A DNA stretch of 64,000 nt, taken from the NCBI GenBank assembly GCA_033239125.1, contig BSWB01000005.1, forward strand, positions 49,026,993-49,090,992, written 5' to 3'. Source of the stretch: Fagopyrum homotropicum. Lineage: Eukaryota; Streptophyta; Magnoliopsida; Caryophyllales; Polygonaceae. Shown here one piece after another: positions 1 through 9,648 of this stretch. Every line of letters starts with the position of its first letter. Position 1 is the first letter of the stretch. The translations under genes and the position numbers were made by a program. The notes beneath the pieces are model-generated. The model searched no databases. It had not been told where the DNA came from and saw only the letters and a program-made list of their open reading frames with translations.

Positions 1-134
1 TCCCTGTGATTGACCCCTGAAATTCCTTGCTTTTTACTACGATTGACCCGTACACTGCGGGTTTGCATCCTTGTTTTAAGCTTACGTCTAGGATTATAAA
101 TTTAAAGCTTGCACACACCGTTTGGAGCGAACAA
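1..134 (+). repeat. A1 5' LTR, last 134 bp
   Basis: This stretch matches the end of the A1 3' LTR (9515-9648) almost base for base, including CCGTACACTGCGGG and the terminal GAGCGAACAA. The LTR start is left of the window. Confidence 0.93.
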
Positions 135-139
135 GTTTT

Positions 140-157
140 TTGCGCCGTTGCCGGGGA
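140..157 (+). other. Primer binding site, tRNA-Asp type (A1)
   Basis: The 18 bases match TGGCGCCGTTGCCGGGGA except for one (T for G at 141). This is the complement of the 3' end of plant tRNA-Asp(GUC), the usual primer for Athila/Tat elements. It lies 5 bp inside the LTR end. Confidence 0.9.
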
Positions 158-192
158 CTTGGTCTAGACCGAGCCGGTTACGGTTTGCTCTT

Positions 193-206
193 GGGGCACT
201 TGCCCC
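193..206 (+). other. Leader hairpin between primer site and gag (A1)
   Basis: GGGGCA-CT-TGCCCC is a perfect 6-bp stem. A2 has a related form at 44101-44114 (GGGGC arms) in the same place despite other changes nearby. The position fits a dimerisation or packaging signal, which is inference. Confidence 0.5.
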
Positions 207-259
207 GTGTCTACTAACCACTCTACTTGAGTGACTTTTGCAAGTTCTTTCTTAGGTAT

Positions 260-3200
260 ATGCGAAGAACCCGCACTGGGAAGGAAATCGTTCCTTACGA
301 TCCCGAACCAGAAAAGACATACAGGCGACGCTTAAGAGAAGCGAAGACGGCCCAACAAGACAACCGCAATCTTGAGGCCGAGTTGAAAGAGGCGTTAGAG
401 CTGCTACGCCTCAGCAGGGAAGAACTAAGGCAAGAGAAGGAAGAAACTCGCACCAAGACTGAAGCAATCGAAGCAGAGATGGCAGCCATACGAGACCAGA
501 TTCTACTTCGACCGAGGGAAGATCCAGTTGCTGATCCTCGACCGATGCAGGTCCCAGTTGCTGACCCTCGACCGAGGCAGGTCCCAGTACCTGACGACCC
601 GGCTGAGGTACTTCCACCTCGGGTGCCAATCCGAGACGTTCTTCTTGCAGGAATCCCACAAACCCTAGGTCAAAGGATGGACCCCAATCAACAACTAAGG
701 CGTCCAGGAGTTAACCTAGGAGATCCAGCGGACCATGACTATGAACTTCGACCGCAAGTTCTATCCATGATTCGCCAATGCCAATTCGGAGGGCTAGAGA
801 AGGAATCACCACATCAACATCTTCAAAACTATGAGATCTTGATGCAGACCTTGAGACCTCCGAGGATTGAAAATAACAACTACAAGCTAAGACCTTTTTA
901 CTTTTCTTTAAAAGATAGAGCTCTTACTTGGTCTCAATCTCTTCCTCCAGGAAAAATTAGCACATGGGAGGAGATGACAACGTAATTCTTGATCAAATTC
1001 TTTCCCCCCTCAAAGACAGCTGAAATGAGAGGGAAGATCAACGCTTTCATTATGAAGGACAAGGAGAGCTTGTCCAAGTCATGGGAGCGGTTCAAGGACA
1101 TCCTTTTGGATTGCCCACATCATGGGATTCCAAAGTTAGAGTTATTGGAGATATACTTCAAGGGACTGGACAGAAGCACCCAGTTCAACCTCCAACTACT
1201 CTCCGCCGGTACCTTTATGGACATGGCAATTGACGAAGCTTGGGACTTCATCGAGAAGCAAGCTTTGCATATGGAGAAGTACACCCACCAAGGAGCTGAA
1301 GGTGGAGTTAAAAGAGTTAACTTCCAAGAAACTCAGCCCAACAACAATCAACTCACGTCTTTGAAGAACGACGTGAAGCATTTGAAGGAACTCTTGGTTG
1401 CTCAAACCAAGAAGGAAGAGCAAGGACAAAGGAACAACAACAGCGGATACCGTAACAACAACAACGGTTCCCGGAACAACAATTACAACAACAACAATAG
1501 AGGATCCAATAGCAACAATTGGAGGGCGAACAAACAAAATTCGGGTAATCATTCAAACTCCAACTCTAACGATTCCTCTAACCCTTTCCTCTCTTCCCCT
1601 TCTTCTTCTTCTTCTTCTTCTACTCCGTTAAAGAGCCAGGGGCAAGGATCAAGTTCGTCTCAGCCGGAAAAGAAAGACGCAGTTCTGGAGGCTATCTTGA
1701 TCAAGCTCAACGCTATGGAGACTTCTATGACTTCATTTTCGAAGGCCCAAAAAGCCTTTGAACAACAACTTGCAAGTAGGGCGAATGAAGCGCCAAGAGA
1801 TCCAGGGAAGCTTCCAGCAAAGACGGAAAGCAACCCTAAGGGCCAGATCATGGCCATAACTACGAGGAGTGGACTGAAAACTGCAGATCCAGTGCCTCGG
1901 TCGGTGCCAGTACCGACGAAGACCACCTCGGTCCAGGTACAGTCGAAGAACATCTCGTCCGAGATGCCAACCGAGGTAGAGCCACATAAAGCGGAGGGGA
2001 AAACTGAAGTTTATGTTCCACCTCCTGCATACAAACCACCACTTCCATTCCCCCAGTCAAGGGCCAGAGCACATCTAGACAAGCACTTTGGTAAGTTCCT
2101 TGACTTGATGAATAAACTGCACATTAACATTCCTTTCCTTGATGCTATTCTAGGAATGCCCGCCTATGGGAAGTTCTTGAAGGAGATCCTATCAAGGAAG
2201 AGGAAACTAGAAGATTTTGGTGAAGTTAGGATAACATCTAAATCCTCGGAGCTCATTCAAATCATGAAGGAGAAGATGCCACCTAAATTAAGAGATCCCG
2301 GCTCATTTTGCATTTCCATTCAAGTTGGGGATGTTACTTGTGAAGCCCTTTGTGATCTAGGAGCCAGCGTGAGCATCATCCCGCTGGAGCTATGTGCGAA
2401 GATCGGACTTGGAGAGCCCAAGCCGGTCAAGATTTGACTTTATATGGCGGATCGCTCCATCACCCATCCCGTGGGCATCTTGGAGGACGTTCCGGTCAAG
2501 TTAGGTAACTTCTATTTACCGATAGATTTTGTTGTACTTGACATTCCCGCAGATTATCCGGTTCCTATTATTCTCGGGAGGCCATTTCTAGCAACTTCGG
2601 GTTGCAACGTGGATTGCAAGAACGCCAAGCTGAAATTCAACATTGGCGGCGATGAGGTGGAGTTCGCATTACTTGCAGCCATGAAAGGGGAGCAGCTAAC
2701 TGATGATATCTTGAATAACTACGATGAAGAAGAATCAAGAGAATTGGTGAGCTCTATCCTTATTAACGATCCACTCGAAAGAGTTATTAGCTTCAGTTTA
2801 ATGGAGGAAGGTATAGATGCCTCTTGTGATGCAGATATACGGAGCTTAAAAGCACTGGAAGAGGATCCAGGAGCTAAAACTGAGAAGCTAATCCAGGAGA
2901 CGAAGATCTCCAGTTTCGGTTCCAGTTGCAGTACCTCGACCGAGGCACTTTCTGCACTGAGCGAGGTGACTGAAGAACATCTCGGTCAACGCCTCTGCGC
3001 CTCGACCGAGGAAATACCGCCCGGATTGACGTACTCTCAAAAGAAGAGATTCTTCAAAGAAGTACGACATTATTACTGGGATGAGCCGCTGCTATTCAAG
3101 CGCGGGCCGGATGGGATGCTTCGAAGATGCATTCTGGAAGATGAAGTTAATAGCGTTATACGGCATTGCCATTCACTTGTGGAGGACATGCTAGCACCGA

Positions 3201-4245
3201 TAAAACATGCGCTAAGGTATTGCGTTCCGGTTTCTTTTGGCCTACATTATTTAAGGATGTACAATCGTTTGTTGTCTCTTGTGATGCATGCCAAAGAACA
3301 GGAAATTTATCAAGGAGGAACGAGATGCCACTTAACAACATCCAAAATGTGGAAATCTTTGATGTATGGGGGATTGACTTCATGGGACCTTTCCCATCCT
3401 CCGGAGGAAACCTCTATATTCTTCTTGCAGTTGATTACGTCTCTAGATGGGTTGAAGCCATCGCTTCTCCCACTAACGACGTCAAGGTGGTTGTGAAGTT
3501 CTTGAATAGAACTATCTTTCCACGTTTCGGAACTCCACGCATCATCATCAGCGATGGAGGAACGCATTTCATAAACCAGAAGTTCAAGGCACTTCTATCA
3601 AAGTATGGGGTAACCCACAAGGTATCAACCCCTTATCACCCTCAAACTAGTGGACAGGTGAAGATCTCGAATAGAGAAATCAAAGCAATTCTGGAGAAGA
3701 CCGTCTCTAGGACGAGGAAGGATTGGTCCATGAAATTGGACGATACTCTTTGGGCGTACAGGACCGCATTTAAGACTCCCATAGGTACCACCCCTTATAA
3801 TTTGGTATATGGGAAGTCTTGCCATTTGCCCGTTGAATTAGAACACAAAGCATATTGGGCGATCAAATGGTTGAACTTCGACATTAAGGAGGCCCGCGAG
3901 AAGCGACTATTGGAACTCAACGAGCTGGAGGAGCTGCGTTTGAACGCTTATGAGAATGCCAAAATCTATAAGGAAAGGACGAAGAGATGACATGACAAGC
4001 GTATCGTCCCAAAGGAGCTTAACGAAGGAGACTTAGTTCTACTCTTCAACTCCTGCCTCCGCCTTTTTCCAGGTAAGTTAAAATCTAGATGTACCGGACC
4101 TTATGTTGTGAAACATGTTTTTCCTCATGGTGCAGTTGAGATATGGGGTGAAACGAGCGGAAGCTTCAAGGTCAACGGTCATAGACTTAAGAAGTACAAA
4201 CCGGAAGTTCCGGTTGAGGAGGTTGCACCAATATACCTCGTTTGA
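260..4245 (+). pseudogene. gag-pol: A1 gag-protease-integrase polyprotein, broken
   Basis: The product would be the structural Gag, an aspartic protease and integrase of an Athila-type element. I set the start at ATG 260 (MRRTRTGKEI), matching A2 and B2; an upstream in-frame TTG at 227 is unlikely. Gag is charged at the N end, then carries the core around 'GGLEKESPHQHLQNYEIL' and an Asn-rich stretch. Protease has DLGASVSIIP, the Athila variant of the D-T/S-G site. Integrase has the HHCC finger and both catalytic Asp residues (GIDFMGP; SDGGTHF), but the Glu in SGQVEIS is Lys. RT and RNase H are absent: the protease spacer runs directly into the pre-integrase segment. Breaks: stops at 986, 2435 and 3988, a frameshift near 3175, and a deletion of about 50 codons near 3011 relative to A2. 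Certainly inactive. Confidence 0.93.
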
Positions 4246-5045
4246 AGCACATCATGGTCCAGCTAGCGACCTTAAACCAAGCGCTTCTTGGGAGGCAACC
4301 CAAGGTATTGCTTTCTTTTCCCTTTTTCTAGTCTAGCTTAGATAGTTTTTGCTTTTGCTTTGCTTTGTTTTGTTTTTGGCGTTCTAGACAGATAACAGGA
4401 GACATCTAAGGAAGGAGCATAATTGGAAGGACAGAAGATCGAGAATTTGAGAAAACGAAGTTTGACTGAGGCATCTCGGTTGCTGTCAGAGCACCTCGAC
4501 CGAGATGATTCTTGAGCAACCGAGGCGACTAGGGTTTTCTGAAGAACCACCTCGGTCCAGTCGAGACCATCTCGACCGAGGTGACAGCAATTCCAGAAAA
4601 GGGTATAAAAGGGGCGAAGATTTCTCTCTCCTCACTTTACTCTTCTCCCTCGACCGCGGCGACAGTTTCACCTCGCTTCTCTGATTCTTGCTCGTTTTCG
4701 AAGATTTCTGTCTCCGAACTGCGATGAAGGCTTAAAGGATCCCAGTGCATCATCAATCTGCAAGAAAATCGAACCGATTCAGCCGAACGAGGTAAAATAA
4801 AACCGAAACCCTACCTCTCCGATTTCGCTTCGATTTGGGCTTTGGTTGCTCTTGCATTGTTGAGAAAAGACTTAAGTACCCCATAGGAAGCAGTTGTAGT
4901 GATTTTGGGGGAAAAGAACTGAATTTTCTGAAGAAATTAGAAACCCAGTTTTTCGCATCGGTCCAGTCGAGCTGTGCCTCGGCCGAGGTGATTCTTGAGC
5001 GTTGTCAGTCGACCGAGGTGACCTGATAGTGACAGATTGTTGAAA
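4246..5045 (+). promoter_or_regulatory. Internal promoter region upstream of the A1 tail ORF
   Basis: This 800-bp gap between pol and the tail ORF has a good TATA box, TATAAAAG at 4604-4611, about 435 bp before the ORF start. Directly upstream (4470-4580) is a cluster of the family A motif, CACCTCG-NN-CGAGGTG and half copies. A further cluster lies at 4955-5025 just before the ORF. The TATA sequence and motif cluster recur at the same place in A2, and a different motif with a TATA box occupies this place in B2. A GAG/GTAAAA sequence at 4789-4797 could be a splice donor in the leader; that is a guess. Confidence 0.6.
4288..4303 (+). other. Hairpin just after the gag-pol stop (A1)
   Basis: TTGGGAGGCAACCCAA forms a 5-bp stem with a 6-base loop, 42 bp after the stop, behind GCGCTTC. 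It is conserved in A2 (39881-39896) and B2 (50953-50968), and I know GCGCTT-TTGGGAGGCAACCCAA as a recurring Athila/Tat feature. Its role is unknown. Confidence 0.6.
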
Positions 5046-6419
5046 TTGAGTTCTGACAGGCAGATTGTGCTGAGAGATAGACACTCCCCTTCCCCTTCTT
5101 CCTCTTCTTCCCGAACTTACCACCCGGTGATCCATGAGCGACACCGGGTGGATTATGAGCGTATTTCTGGCCGTCCAGTGATTGCACCACGCTTCCTGGA
5201 CGTGTCTGCTTTTGATTGCCTCCAGGTAGACGGAGACCTTAGGAGGATGATTTCTACAGTAGGGCTCGATCAGTTTACTGAGATCCGAGCCCCAGCCTAT
5301 TTGGAGCCCACCTTAGAGTTCATTAGCTCCTTCACCTACCTTCCCACAAAGCGATCTGTGAAGTACCGCTTGATGAACCGGAACTTCTTAGTGCCACTAG
5401 AGTACTGGAGAGAGATTTTTGGCTTTCCTGAGCCCACTGCTGTTGACTTCCATTCCCGATCTGTGGCTAGGGAGTTTTGGGGACAGATTGCCCACATTAC
5501 TGAGCATGCAGACAGATGGCGCCCTGGAGATTCCAGGGAGAAGGTCATCTTCCACTTAGCCTTTAGGTTAGCCCACCGGATCTTCAGTGAGACACTTCTG
5601 GCACATACTGAGACACCCCGGAAGATCCGACAGGGAGAGCTTTTCAGTATATACTGCATGGTTACTGGGGGTATCCCGGACTTTGGCTTGATGTTGGCAG
5701 AGGATCTGCACAAGATCAAGGCCAAGGCGAAGGGAGACATCTGCTGCGGAGGGCTTGTCACCCACATCGCTAGTTATCAGGACATGGATCTCAGCGCTTG
5801 CACGATGGTGGCGGCTGCCAAGCCGCTTGGGCTACAGGAGATGATCACTCGGCGGATTCTGGTTCCCCGAGGTCTGACTACACCGTACGTGGCTATGCCG
5901 TGGGAGCTGACTGTACCACAGGGGATCAGGTGGTCTTCCTAGTTTACTGTTTTTGACCCTCATTATTGGCAGACCACTTGGGCTCCACTGATGGAGGATT
6001 ACAGAGAGGCAGGAGCCGCCCCAGCTGAGGAGGAGGCAGATGATGAGGAGACAGTTGATGAGAGAGAGGGTGGAGTCCCGATGGATACAAGGACAAATAC
6101 TGCAGGGACGAGCGCACCAGTTATAGATCTGGATGATGAGGATACCGAGTCTGCACCTGCTACTTCTCCAGTGAGACCTGCTAGGCATAGGACACGCCGA
6201 CACAGAGATCCAGAGGCTCACAGACGGATCGATGACCTGACGGATCAGGTTATTGATTCATATGCTGCTTTGTCACTGGATATCCGCGAGATGCAGGAGC
6301 GGCAGCATTACCAGCACATGATGGCCCATATTCAGTTCGAGCATGTCATCGGCTATCCGTTCGACCCGACCCAGTATCCGTATGTGCCACCACCACCACC
6401 ACCGGATCGTGACTACTGA
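5046..6419 (+). pseudogene. A1 tail ORF, ATHILA ORF1-like protein, broken
   Basis: This ORF lies in the env-like position after pol and resembles the ATHILA ORF1 family (Pfam PF03078 from memory), whose function is not settled. Recognisable parts are RFLDVSAFDCL, YLEPTLEFISSFTY, VKYRLMNRNF, YWREIFGFPEP, the central AREFWGQI block and a second half with MLAEDLHKIKAK and AMPWEL. After an in-frame TAG at 5940 the same frame continues as an acidic, then Arg- and Pro-rich C-terminal segment (5943-6419) ending PPPPPPDRDY. I see no signal peptide or membrane segment, so it is not a normal envelope protein. The start codon is TTG in A1 where A2 has ATG. The TAG at the same codon also occurs in A2. 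Confidence 0.85.
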
Positions 6420-7079
6420 GAGCTGCAGGATTTTCTTTCTATTTTTATGCAGTTCAGCTTATTATCCGGTGAGTATTTTTTATCCTTTAGACTTATTTTG
6501 ACCCACTGGGACAGTGTGTCCCAAGTATGGGGTGTTTATGTGATGTATTTGACACTTATGTATGACTCTATTTGACCGGATATCTATATTTATGCATCAC
6601 TTTTGCATCTATGTGTTTATCTGAGACCACATGCATACTTACAGGTTATTGATTGAGAAAAACGTCGAAACTGATAAAAAAAAACTGGTTTAAAAAAAAA
6701 AAATTTTTTTTGACCTCGACCGGTGGAGTTCTGGCCGAACGAGGTGTTTCACCTCGGTTGACCTAAGAACACCTCGACCGAGGTAGGTTAATTGAGAGTT
6801 TTAGAAACGATTTTTGTGCTTCTTATCTGGATATGATCTCAGTGAAGATCTTGTTTGCTGAATGGTTTTGAAATTCTTTATGTGTTTGAAAGATTTTATA
6901 ATATGTTTAAGTTGCTAAATGCTTTGTTTGAAATTATTGGCATGTTTAATACTTTGTTTTTATCCAAATTATCTTGAATTTGAAGGTTGACACCGCAAGA
7001 TAAGTTTTCTCACTTTCTTCCTGGAAAGACCAAGGCAATTCATTCTTCTCTCTTCTTCTTCTTGATCATGCTTAGCCCC

Positions 7080-7400
7080 TCATATACATTTTGCCTCCCT
7101 TTACCTATCCGGGAATTTGGAAGCAAGCGAAGTGGTGAAAGCAAGTGAAGTTAAAGTGAGAACTTGGCTGGAAGTGAAAGTGTTAGAAAGTAATAATAGG
7201 TTTGGGGAAGTCAATCATGAAGATGAGTAACTCGGCACCATTCACATAGCCGGGTGTTTGTGTCTTGCCAAAGTCGGATTGAGCGATATTCCTAACGGGT
7301 CATGGTATGTGCATCAAGGGTTTGATGCATCTCAAGAAATTGATGATTGCTGATTTCCTAGGCTTCGGTTATTGTGCACCTCTGTCCATGCATCCCAAAA
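7080..7400 (+). other. Conserved non-coding block shared by Athila families A and B (A1 copy)
   Basis: The block includes CTATCCGGGAATT, ATGAGTAACTCGGCACC, CATAGCCGGGTGTTTGTG and GCCAAAGTCGGATTGAG. It is nearly identical in B1 (11220-11530), A2 (36750-37040 and 46410-46720) and B2 (48170-48470), while sequence on both sides has diverged. It holds a hairpin TGCATCAA-GGGT-TTGATGCA at 7310-7329 and a CTCGGC/GCCGGG stem. A packaging, export or stability element is possible; no function is shown by the sequence. Confidence 0.65.
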
Positions 7401-7866
7401 AGTAAAGTAAAAGAAAAAAAGTGTGAAATAAGCAAAGCTTATTGGTGGAAGATGTTGAAAGTCAAAGTGAAATTGAAGTATATCCTTTTCCCGGATTCAA
7501 GCACCCCATTACCTTACATACATCCCTACCCTACAGGTTTCTTGACCTTTCTATTGGGAAGCCCTTGAGACCTCGAGCTTGTTGATTGACTTAGCGGTTT
7601 AAACTGGATTATGCATGATTAATTTCGATAATTATGACTTATTATGCATTCTATGATTTTATGCAAAGATGAACAACTTTCTTATATTTATAAAATGTTT
7701 TAATCATATATTGATTTTAAAATTCCATGAAGTATTCTCTTAGAGTGATCTATGATTGTAGCACACCATAAAATATTTTGAAAGACTTTTCATTGATTAT
7801 CATGACTTATAATCCATTCTATCTTGTCTTTTATATGCGGAACTTGCTTGGGGACAAGCAAGGGCT

Positions 7867-7881
7867 AAGTATGGGGTATTT
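7867..7881 (+). other. Polypurine tract of A1
   Basis: AAGTATGGGGTATTT immediately precedes the 3' LTR start TGATAGCATG. The same string precedes the LTR in A2 and, with one block changed, in B1 (12019-12033). It would prime plus-strand DNA synthesis. Confidence 0.75.
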
Positions 7882-9648
7882 TGATAGCATGAATTATAGT
7901 CTATATTTTGGGGTTTGTTTGGACGTTTTATCTTCAATAATCTGCATGTTTGTATGTATATTATGTGATTATATTACCATTTCATCTACCTTTGTGAGAA
8001 TCGAGGTCTACACCTAGTTTTGTTGTAATCGTAGGTAAAATGGCACGTTTTGCATAAAAAAGGAGCAAAAGAAGCTATGGAGTCATTGGAGCTACATTCA
8101 GGAACATAAGGAACCATCCAAGAAGCATAGCCATGGATTTGAGATTCACTTTGTACCAGATTTGAGAGATTCCACATTCAGTTGTGACTCACCTCGGTTG
8201 ACCACAGGTTCACCTCGACCGAGGTGATCCAGAGAAGTCGACTCGACCGAGGCGAACACCTGGGACGCGGCGAGAATATTTTATTCTTGGCTGAGATCTT
8301 TTATTTTTGGAAAGAGATCTTATATTTTTGGGCTTGGCTCCTGGAAGGAAGAAGATATGCTAGATCATATATTTTACCTATTTTTATGGGAAGAGATCTT
8401 TTTAAGATATATTATCTTTGGAGAGTAATTTTCCTATAAAAAGGGTCGGATTTCCCACAAATCCGACATCTGCATACATCCGCTATCACCTTGCTTACAC
8501 CTAATACACCGCAGTAGCCATACTCCAGTGGGGAGATTTGAAGAACCTTTTTGAAGGTTGAAGGAAGATTGAAGTCTATAGCTTTCATAGCTTTTTGAAG
8601 GGTTTTTGTAAGATTATCTTAGATTCCCTTCCTTGTTGTCTTGCCTTGTTGGATTTCAATCCAAGGAACGCTTTGTTGTGATATTTGATTTAGTTATTGA
8701 AGTCTTTTCATTAAATTCTTCTTGTTCAAATATTCACATTCTTCCCATATATTTGATTATTGCTTTCATGATGATGAGTGGCTAATTTCCTTGTGTGATT
8801 CTAGGGTGATTGGCTGAAGGTTGTGGAAAAAACAATGATAGAATGATCTTGATCACAGTAGGACCCTGAAAGTTCGAGTCTTTAACCTTAACCCTAAGCA
8901 TCTCGCTCAGTCGATGAACATCTCGGCCGGGGTGGAATTTGGCTGACCAAGGTGACTTATCTGATCCGAAACTGAGAGTTAAGTGTTAGAGTTTGCCAAA
9001 TCCTATTCTTATTATACCTTTCATGGTTCAATGCAAGCCTAGGATGAGACTTACCCGGTAATTCCTTAGTCTGTGTACCTAAGATCGTAAGTGTAGGTAA
9101 TAAAGGTTTATCCTTTATTGGGGTTTGAGTGTGCTTCCATCCCATCTTTGTGAGTTAGCCTGAGACTTACCTGGTAAAGGTTGATTCTATTCCCTTAGAT
9201 GGTGTGTTAGTTTGAGGTTATAGTTCTTTATCTTGATTCCTTGAGACTTACCCGGTAATAGGAGTTATGGTTTAGGATTAGTGAGTAGTGAGACTTACCC
9301 GGTGATCTACTCCACTTTAGTAACACCTTCCCTATGCGAAAACCTCAGCTTTATCCGCTTATCTTTAGATCTTGAGTTGGAACCACAACTAGATGCTTTA
9401 ATCCCTAGAATTGCATGTTTCCTTTATTGACTGATTATCATCTTTGATTGTTTTAATTACTTTTGTGGTTAGTATTTACATAGCATACCGTGATTGGTCT
9501 TTGTTTCATTAAGTCCTTGTGATCGACCCCTGTAAATTCCTTGCTTTTTACTACAATTGACCCGTACACTGCGGGTTCGCATCCTTGTTTTAAGCTTACG
9601 TCTAGGGTTATAAATTTAAAGCTTGCACACACCGTTTGGAGCGAACAA
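7882..9648 (+). repeat. A1 3' LTR
   Basis: The LTR of 1,767 bp runs from TGATAGCATG to GAGCGAACAA; its last 134 bp match the 5' LTR remnant at 1-134. The U3 part has a cluster of the family A motif at 8191-8260, including a perfect CACCTCGACCGAGGTG at 8211-8226, then a TATA box at 8435. U5 has several ACTTACCCGGT repeats (about 9050-9310) and a CCGTACACTGCGGGTTCGC block near the end that is also in the B LTR. Confidence 0.92.
8435..8443 (+). promoter_or_regulatory. TATA box of the A1 LTR
   Basis: CCTATAAAAAGGG in the LTR with an AT-rich U3 before it and a leader-like sequence after it. A2 LTRs keep the same box at 35705-35713 and 45381-45389. Confidence 0.7.

Larger units (their letters stand above)
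6420..7881 (+). other. A1 3' non-coding tail
   Basis: About 1.46 kb between the tail ORF and the 3' LTR with no credible gene. It holds a hairpin GGGACA-GTG-TGTCCC (6508-6522) followed by a first purine tract-like AAGTATGGGGTG (6523-6534), a cluster of the family A motif (6712-6785), a block strongly conserved with family B (about 7080-7400), and the polypurine tract at the end. Short ORFs here are not conserved between families. Confidence 0.75.
1..9648 (+). mobile_element. A1: Athila-type element without RT/RNase H, inserted in the B1 tail ORF
   Basis: A1 lacks only most of its 5' LTR, which is outside the window. Order: 5' LTR end, tRNA-Asp primer site, leader, gag-protease-integrase, internal promoter region, tail ORF, non-coding tail, polypurine tract, 3' LTR. 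After 9648 the sequence is family B tail ORF in frame with its B2 homologue, so A1 landed inside B1. A1 is more decayed than A2 but has the same layout, including the missing RT and RNase H, so that absence belongs to the family and not to one copy. Confidence 0.92.

Noticed and set aside
140..157. tRNA-Asp gene fragment
   Set aside because: Only the 18-base complement of the tRNA 3' end is present at the standard distance from an LTR, so it is a primer binding site.
5046..6419. Tail ORF as a viral envelope gene
   Set aside because: It is in the env position, but there is no signal peptide, membrane segment or glycoprotein pattern. It matches the ATHILA ORF1 type instead.
7778..8017. 79-codon ORF crossing the A1 polypurine tract and LTR start; similar ORFs at 36113-36337 and 45789-46013
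   Set aside because: All three are the same family A DNA, and the ORF spans the LTR boundary. The conserved part is the tract and LTR end, and family B has no matching ORF.
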